Assembly: GCF_000340885.1 (NCBI RefSeq)
Contig: NC_020291.1
Coordinates: forward strand, 5,455,001 to 5,519,000
Direction of reading: 5' to 3'
Origin: Clostridium saccharoperbutylacetonicum N1-4(HMT)
GTDB lineage: Bacteria; Bacillota; Clostridia; Clostridiales; Clostridiaceae
Length of the DNA: 64,000 nucleotides
Made by a program: the position numbers and the translations under genes. Position 1 is the stretch's first letter. Each line of letters opens with the position of its first letter. The notes under the pieces are model-generated. The model made no database searches, was not told the origin of the DNA, and saw only the letters and a list, made by a program, of their open reading frames with translations. Positions 59,793-64,000 of the stretch are shown here, in pieces.

Positions 59793-60172
59793 TTCTATTC
59801 CTCCTATTTTGTAATTTGAGTATACGATTACGTAGGTTTAATATTATATTAATCATACTATTTTAGGTATATTAACCCTAAAAAGTACATTTTAATATCT
59901 ATTTTTACTTATTAATACTTAATCGTTTACGTAAACCATAAACATTTACGTAATAATTTTTTGCAAATCTTATATGAAACTATATTACAAAGTTTAAAAC
60001 TTAGAATTGTATATAAAACTTGTAATATAGCTTAATGCCATTTTATAAATAATCATTGAAATATCTTATTTTCCTATAATCGGTTATATATATTGCTATT
60101 AATTTTCTACATTTCAGCTGCAATTGAGCACTTACAATACTAGAACTGTAAATTTAAATTTATTAGCGCAAC
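59793..60172. promoter_or_regulatory. Promoter region of ABC operon with LacI-type operators
   Basis: GTTTACGTAAAC (59925-59936) is a perfect 12-bp palindrome. TTTACGTAA recurs at 59945-59953, and ATTACGTA at about 59828-59835, close to the start codon. The half-site TTTACG/CGTAAA resembles LacI/GalR-family operators with a central CG. Multiple sites suggest looping or cooperative repression. No gene is evident in this 380-nt stretch. Confidence 0.7.
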
Positions 60173-61198
60173 TTATATATCTTTAATCTTTTTCACTGTT
60201 TCTCTTTCTATGATTTCAAATGGCATTATTATGCTTTCAACTTTTTCGTTGTAAGAAATTCTTTTTATTAACATTTCAACAGATTTTTTACCCATATCAT
60301 ATAAAGGTTGTGCTACTGTTGTTAAAGGTGGATATGACATTTCAGCTATATTTGTGTTATCATAACCTATTATAGAAATATCCTCTGGTACTTTTAAACC
60401 ATTCTTATGTGCTACAGATAATGCTCCAACAGCACAATCATCAGATACTGCAAAAATAGCTGTAAATTTCTCACCTGTCTTTAGAAGTTCATTCATTCCT
60501 TCAACTCCATCTATAAAGCTAAAACCTTTTTCTTTAATAAGATTTTTCTTTATAGGTATGTTATTATCTCTTAATGCTTGCAAAAATCCATTTAATCGCG
60601 GTACTCCTGCTATAGGGTCTTCAGTCGGTCCAGATATAATTGCTATTTCTTTATGGCCATTTTCAATTAAATATGTGGTTGCTGAATAAGAAGCTTGATA
60701 ATCATCAACCTTAACATAAGGTAATGAATACTTATACGATAATCCTGAAACAAGAACCGTTGGAATATGTGAATCTATTATTCTTTTACATAAAGTATCA
60801 TCTGGTGGTATGCTGCAAACAATTAATCCATCTACCTGTCTTTCAGATAATACCTGAAGATATTCTGACATCCTCTCCCACTTATCTCCACCATTACAAA
60901 TTATAACGCTATAATTATTTCGTTGTGCAAAATCTTCTATTCCATTTAAAATTTCCACATAATATGTAGTGCTTATTTTAGGACGTAACACCCCAATAGT
61001 TCGTGTTTCCTTGACCTTGAGATTTCTTGCAATGGCATTTCTTTGATAACCAAGTTCATCCATAACTTCAATTACCTTTTTTCTAGTTTCTTCAGAATAA
61101 CCATCTAGATTATTTATTATCCTAGAAACTGTAGCTACAGAAACATTAGATTTTTTAGCGACATCTTTAATTGTGGGTCTTTTAATATTACTATTCAT
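60173..61198 (-). CDS. LacI-family repressor of the alpha-glucoside ABC operon
   Basis: 341 aa. HTH TIKDVAKKSNVSVATVSRIINN, hinge, and a periplasmic-binding-like effector domain (about 60-335) with TIGVLRPKIS and the C-terminal PPLTTVAQPLYDMGKKSVEML. It lies directly upstream of the binding-protein operon on the same strand with a 380-nt gap. A palindrome TAAACGTTTA in its own leader predicts autoregulation. GAGGAA start. Confidence 0.9.
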   Translation of the reverse strand: MNSNIKRPTIKDVAKKSNVSVATVSRIINNLDGYSEETRKKVIEVMDELGYQRNAIARNLKVKETRTIGVLRPKISTTYYVEILNGIEDFAQRNNYSVIICNGGDKWERMSEYLQVLSERQVDGLIVCSIPPDDTLCKRIIDSHIPTVLVSGLSYKYSLPYVKVDDYQASYSATTYLIENGHKEIAIISGPTEDPIAGVPRLNGFLQALRDNNIPIKKNLIKEKGFSFIDGVEGMNELLKTGEKFTAIFAVSDDCAVGALSVAHKNGLKVPEDISIIGYDNTNIAEMSYPPLTTVAQPLYDMGKKSVEMLIKRISYNEKVESIIMPFEIIERETVKKIKDI

Positions 61199-61218
61199 AA
61201 CATATTCCTCTTTTTCAG

Positions 61219-61228
61219 TAAACGTTTA
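61219..61228. promoter_or_regulatory. LacI-type operator in the repressor leader
   Basis: TAAACGTTTA is a perfect 10-bp palindrome with the central CG of LacI-family sites, 20 bp upstream of the lacI-family start codon. It could alternatively be a cre site. Confidence 0.55.
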
Positions 61229-61276
61229 AGTAATTAAATCTTATCATAGTTGTACTTAATTGTCTATATTTTTTAT

Positions 61277-61407
61277 ATAATTGTTTCTCTTCCAGAGGAT
61301 GAATGGCTCTATAGCTACATCCTTTCCTTTGGCACAACTCTTCAAGTCATCGACTCAATGAATTTGCAAATCGTCTAGAGAGTATGGCAAATAAATATCA
61401 TTCCTAA
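61277..61407 (+). pseudogene. C-terminal remnant of a WYL-domain (YafY-type) regulator
   Basis: The plus strand reads LPEDEWLYSYILSFGTTLQV and soon hits a stop. In another frame RLESMANKYHS ends at 61407. Together they reproduce the C terminus of WYL-domain HTH regulators (DEWLYsyiLSFGxxxxVIxP, then a short helix) with one frameshift. The N-terminal HTH part is gone. It stands just before the SDR gene, a common position for its regulator. Confidence 0.55.
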
Positions 61408-61431
61408 ACTTGACATAATGTCGTCAAGTTT
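61406..61431. promoter_or_regulatory. Dyad upstream of the SDR gene
   Basis: AAACTTGAC (61406-61414) and GTCAAGTTT (61423-61431) form a perfect 9-8-9 inverted repeat in the SDR promoter region. A candidate operator; its regulator may be the MerR protein at 63556 or one lost with the WYL remnant. Confidence 0.5.
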
Positions 61432-61486
61432 ACTTGATTATACTGACTAAGAAAACAAATTTATTTATAAGGAGGTATTTTTAATT

Positions 61487-62284
61487 ATGGAAAATACTTT
61501 ATCACTTGATATCAACAAAGAACTAGATGGTAAACGCGTACTTGTGACAGGCGGAACTAAAGGTATTGGTAGATCTATTGTTGATCGTTTGTTTAATGCG
61601 GGTGCAACAATAATAACAACTGCACGAACTATGCCCAATGATTTACCAGCTTCTGTAGGCTTTATTCAAGCAAATGTTAGCACACCAGAGGGTGCTGAAA
61701 AAATTATTAAAGAAACCCTTGAAAAACTTGGAGGATTGGATATTTTAATAAATAATGTAGGAGGTTCTTCCTCCTCCACTGCTGGAGCATTAAGCTTAAG
61801 TGATGATGACTGGTTACAAACATTTAACCAAAACCTATTTTCATCTGTACGTTTAGATCGTGGTTTTCTACCATCTATGATTAAACAACAGAAAGGTGTA
61901 ATAATTCACATATCATCTATTCAGCGAAAGCTTCCAGGCATAATGACTATGTCATACTCTGCTGCCAAAGCAGCTATAACCAATTACAACAAAAATCTAG
62001 CTACGCAGTTTGGCGGAGACGGAATACGAATAAATACAGTTGCCCCAGGTTTTACAGAAACAAAAGCTGCTGAGCGTCTTATTGAAAGAATGGCAGAAAA
62101 TTCTGGAATTGACTATAATAGCGCACGTCAAGAATTAATGGATAACCTCGGTGGCATACCACTTGGTCGTCCGGCAAAACCTGAAGAAGTAGCTGAACTT
62201 GTTGCTTTTCTTGTATCAGACAGAGCTTCCTACATTACTGGTAGTGAGCATATTATTGATGGTGGCATAATTAGAACCATATAG
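61487..62284 (+). CDS. Short-chain dehydrogenase/reductase
   Basis: 265 aa classical SDR. Cofactor motif VLVTGGTKGIGRSI, NNVGG in place of NNAG, catalytic Ser in IIHISSIQRK, YSAAK with the Tyr/Lys pair, and the end VSDRASYITGSEHIIDGG. The LPGIMTMSYSAAKAA form is typical of the family's 3-oxoacyl or toxin-reducing members. Strong AAGGAGG site. It is followed by a Dabb-domain gene, perhaps one unit. Substrate unknown. Confidence 0.9.
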   Translation: MENTLSLDINKELDGKRVLVTGGTKGIGRSIVDRLFNAGATIITTARTMPNDLPASVGFIQANVSTPEGAEKIIKETLEKLGGLDILINNVGGSSSSTAGALSLSDDDWLQTFNQNLFSSVRLDRGFLPSMIKQQKGVIIHISSIQRKLPGIMTMSYSAAKAAITNYNKNLATQFGGDGIRINTVAPGFTETKAAERLIERMAENSGIDYNSARQELMDNLGGIPLGRPAKPEEVAELVAFLVSDRASYITGSEHIIDGGIIRTI

Positions 62285-62464
62285 CACCAAAGGATGGTTT
62301 ACAAAATAATGCAATATGAAATTATTAAACTATATATTAATTACTAGTAGAGCAGAGACTTTATGGGTACTTTATTAAAGGATATCTATGCCATAAAATT
62401 GTCTTCTAATCGATGGTCAGGTAATCCCAGAAACTACATTAAATATTTTAGGAGGTAAAAGAAT

Positions 62465-62752
62465 ATGATCGTAAATAATTTATTATTAAAATTAAGAAAT
62501 ATAGATGCTGATACTATTAAAAAAACTCAAGAAATTCTTCTAAGTATGAGAGGAAAAATAGAAGCTCTAATAGATATACAAGCTGAAATAAATATACGTC
62601 CTGGTGAAAGCAATTATGATATAATTTTGATTACAAAATTTGCATCATTGGAGGATTTGGATAAATATCTTATTCATCCTAAACACTTAGAAGTTGCTAA
62701 ATATATAGCCAGTGTCTTAGATACACAAGCATCCGTATGTTATAACTTATAA
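62465..62752 (+). CDS. Dabb (stress-responsive alpha/beta barrel) domain protein
   Basis: 95 aa. The pattern NNLLLKLR at the start, YDIILITKFASLEDLDKYLIHPKHLEVAKYI and a C-terminal beta strand fits the dimeric alpha/beta barrel (Dabb) family. Family members include stress-response proteins and small-molecule cyclases or monooxygenase-like folds. AGGAGG start. It lies 180 nt after the SDR gene and is followed by a terminator. Confidence 0.83.
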   Translation: MIVNNLLLKLRNIDADTIKKTQEILLSMRGKIEALIDIQAEINIRPGESNYDIILITKFASLEDLDKYLIHPKHLEVAKYIASVLDTQASVCYNL

Positions 62753-62818
62753 ATAGTAACACAACTACTTCTTTCAAAAATAATAATTAGTATATTTAAT
62801 ACTAAAACAAGAAATTAC

Positions 62819-62870
62819 TACCTTCCTAAATTATCTTCAAAAAGTTAATGTAGGAAGGTCTATTTCGCTT
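62819..62870 (+). terminator. Terminator after the Dabb gene
   Basis: ACCTTCCTA (62820-62828) pairs perfectly with TAGGAAGGT (62851-62859), followed by CTATTTCG. A moderate terminator. Confidence 0.65.
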
Positions 62871-62904
62871 AGAAATTGGTATATGCTGCCATACTACTTA
62901 CCAA

Positions 62905-63264
62905 GACTCAAATATAAGATATAATTACTTAAATGAATTTCAATCTCCTTGTATTTCTATAGCTTCCACTACATATGAATTATTAGATTAGATAAAGTCT
63001 GTCATTGGAAGAGGTTTTATTAAACAAAAGAAAAATTATAATAAATCTAAACTTAAAGATTGTTACAGTTATATTCTAAAATATAATGCTGCAATTAAAT
63101 TACTGGAAGAAATTTATCCTTATTTAGTTATTAATTCAAAAAGAAAAAGAGCCGAACTTATATAAAATAAATATAAAACTCTAACTCCTAGGAATGGTAG
63201 ATATTCTGAAGAACTTCTACAAGCAAAATATGATTTTTATAATGAATTTATTTCGATAAAATAA
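62905..63264 (+). pseudogene. Decayed LAGLIDADG-type homing endonuclease
   Basis: One frame reads NEFQSPCISIASTTYELLD, TAG (62989-62991), IKSVIGRGFIKQKKNYNKSK, YSYILKYNAAIKLLEEIYPY, KRKRAELI, TAA (63163-63165), TPRNGRYSEELLQAKYDF, stop at 63262-63264. The order (strand, ..SxIGxG, YxxxLKY..A..LLxxIxPYL, KRKRAELI, TPRNGRY) is that of stand-alone LAGLIDADG endonucleases of Firmicutes. The first LAGLIDADG helix is missing and two stops interrupt the frame, so it is inactive. Confidence 0.62.
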
Positions 63265-63265
63265 A

Positions 63266-63344
63266 AAATCCCTGATATTACTTTATATAGTAGTATAAAG
63301 GATTTATATGGTGGAGGCGAAGCACGATCTTTAAAATCCACCAA
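63266..63344. repeat. Dispersed hairpin/GCGAAGC repeat, copy K (best preserved tail)
   Basis: Hairpin AAATCC (63266-63271) with GGATTT (63300-63305), inner CTTTATA/TATAAAG. Tail: TGGTGGA (63309-63315) pairs perfectly with TCCACCA (63337-63343), enclosing GCGAAGC (63317-63323) and ACGATCTTTAAAA. It directly follows the stop of the LAGLIDADG remnant. Confidence 0.8.
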
Positions 63345-63555
63345 TCTCCAATTTTTTTAAACTTATATTTATCAATTACATTATTTCCCAAATGTTATAT
63401 ACTCACCAATATTTAATCTTTTAAGGCATTAAAGCCTTGAAAATTCTTGAAATTGCGTTTATACTAACAGTACCAATTAGAGTTCTATCTAAGTCTAATC
63501 AGCTTTAAAAACCTTTTTAATTGTTTATAAAATCTTATTTAAGGAGAATAGCTTA
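63345..63555. other. MerR gene upstream region
   Basis: About 210 nt. A short hairpin AAGGC/GCCTT sits around 63423-63438. No clear gene and no unambiguous MerR dyad found. Confidence 0.4.
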
Positions 63556-63942
63556 ATGTATACAATAAACGAAGTGGCTAATATTTGTAATATTTCACCT
63601 TATACAATTCGGTTCTATGACAAAGAAGGGCTTTTACCTTTTGTCTCTAGAAATAGTACTGGAAATAGACAGTTTAGTGATTCAGATTTAAACGTTGTTA
63701 AACTTATTTGCTGTTTAAAGAACACTGGAATGCAAGTTAAAGAGATCAGAAGATATATTGATTTAGTTATGCAAGGCGTTGAAACCAATGGACAGCGAAA
63801 GCAGATTATGATTGATCATCGGAAAGAGGTTATAAAGCAAATAGATGATTTAAAGAAAAATTTAAATATCATCGATTTAAAAATTGCTCTTTATGATTCC
63901 GATGACAAGTCGTCTCTTTCTCATATATTTTCAGAACAATAA
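63556..63942 (+). CDS. MerR-family regulator
   Basis: 128 aa. HTH YTINEVANICNISPYTIRFYDKEGLLPFV, then LNVVKLICCLKNTGMQVKEIRRYIDL and a coiled coil. Same size class as the MerR at 35561 but clearly a different protein. AAGGAG start. Its target could be the SDR/Dabb genes upstream or genes beyond the window. A terminator follows. Confidence 0.88.
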   Translation: MYTINEVANICNISPYTIRFYDKEGLLPFVSRNSTGNRQFSDSDLNVVKLICCLKNTGMQVKEIRRYIDLVMQGVETNGQRKQIMIDHRKEVIKQIDDLKKNLNIIDLKIALYDSDDKSSLSHIFSEQ

Positions 63943-63950
63943 GATAACTA

Positions 63951-64000
63951 AAAAAAGCAAGGCATTCTGCGGTATTTTAAAGTAGAAGACTTTGCTTTTA
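63951..64000 (+). terminator. Terminator after MerR gene (reaches window edge)
   Basis: AAAAGCAAGG (about 63954-63963) pairs with CTTTGCTTTT (to 63999) with one mismatch, ending in TTTTA at the last base of the window. Confidence 0.55.

Noticed and set aside
63309..63344. Repeat tail ending in AAATCCACCA as a tRNA 3' end
   Set aside because: The acceptor-like CCA end is suggestive, but no T-arm, anticodon arm or D-arm can be built, and other copies do not end in CCA.

Overview
The window is AT-rich (about 30% GC by eye). Most genes have strong AGGAGG-type ribosome sites and several use TTG or GTG starts. The gene families (PTS sugar operons, uxu/uxa hexuronate genes, a ferredoxin-nitroreductase, many MFS/MATE pumps, flavin reductases and local regulators) point to a saccharolytic anaerobic Firmicute, most likely Clostridium sensu stricto close to the C. 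beijerinckii group. The species is inferred, not proven. There are no rRNA, tRNA, CRISPR or intact mobile genes.

Layout. 1-3.2 kb: the 5' end of a secreted GH43 glycosidase, a lipoprotein barnase with its barstar, an unknown tail-anchored protein and an HxlR regulator divergent from an aldo/keto reductase. 4.6-6.8 kb: a DHA2 drug pump and a HIT protein. 7-14 kb: a complete hexuronate module (GPH symporter, uxaC, uxuB, uxuA, GntR regulator) with a palindromic operator that recurs at the regulator gene and, more weakly, at uxaC. 14.3-22 kb: assorted single genes, including an MmyB-like regulator divergent from an MFS pump plus ferredoxin-nitroreductase, an orphan flagellin methylase (FliB) and a LysR gene. 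22-34 kb: an NmrA-like reductase, a beta-glucoside PTS/GH1/RpiR operon, a hexulose-phosphate synthase/isomerase pair (HPS-PHI), and an alpha-glucoside PTS/GH4/RpiR set. 34-44 kb: aldehyde dehydrogenase with MerR, MFS with LysR, and a flavin module (FMN reductase, a three-domain flavoprotein 2-enoate reductase, LysR, ApbE flavin transferase). 44-50 kb: vanY-vanR-vanS-like genes, then a MATE exporter with its own two-component system. 50-54 kb: TetR, an esterase-like hydrolase, a YdcZ transporter and small genes. 55-61 kb: an alpha-glucoside/maltodextrin ABC operon with GH13 and LacI. 61-64 kb: SDR, Dabb protein and MerR.

Between the genes there is more structure than usual. A modular dispersed repeat (variable hairpin, then a conserved tail of the type TGGTGGAGGCGAAGC...TCCACCA) occurs in about eleven copies, always at gene 3' ends. 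A second hairpin element occurs twice. Four decayed coding remnants were recognised: a GH1 C terminus, a large serine recombinase C terminus, a WYL-regulator C terminus and a LAGLIDADG endonuclease. Three of them touch or neighbour repeat copies.

Regulatory logic can be read directly in several places. Four 11-bp direct repeats sit in front of the MATE gene and a related array lies in front of its response regulator, both exactly 7 bp from an identical -10 box. An 18-bp MerR dyad lies inside a 19-bp promoter spacer. LacI, RpiR, GntR and LysR palindromes sit at the expected promoters.
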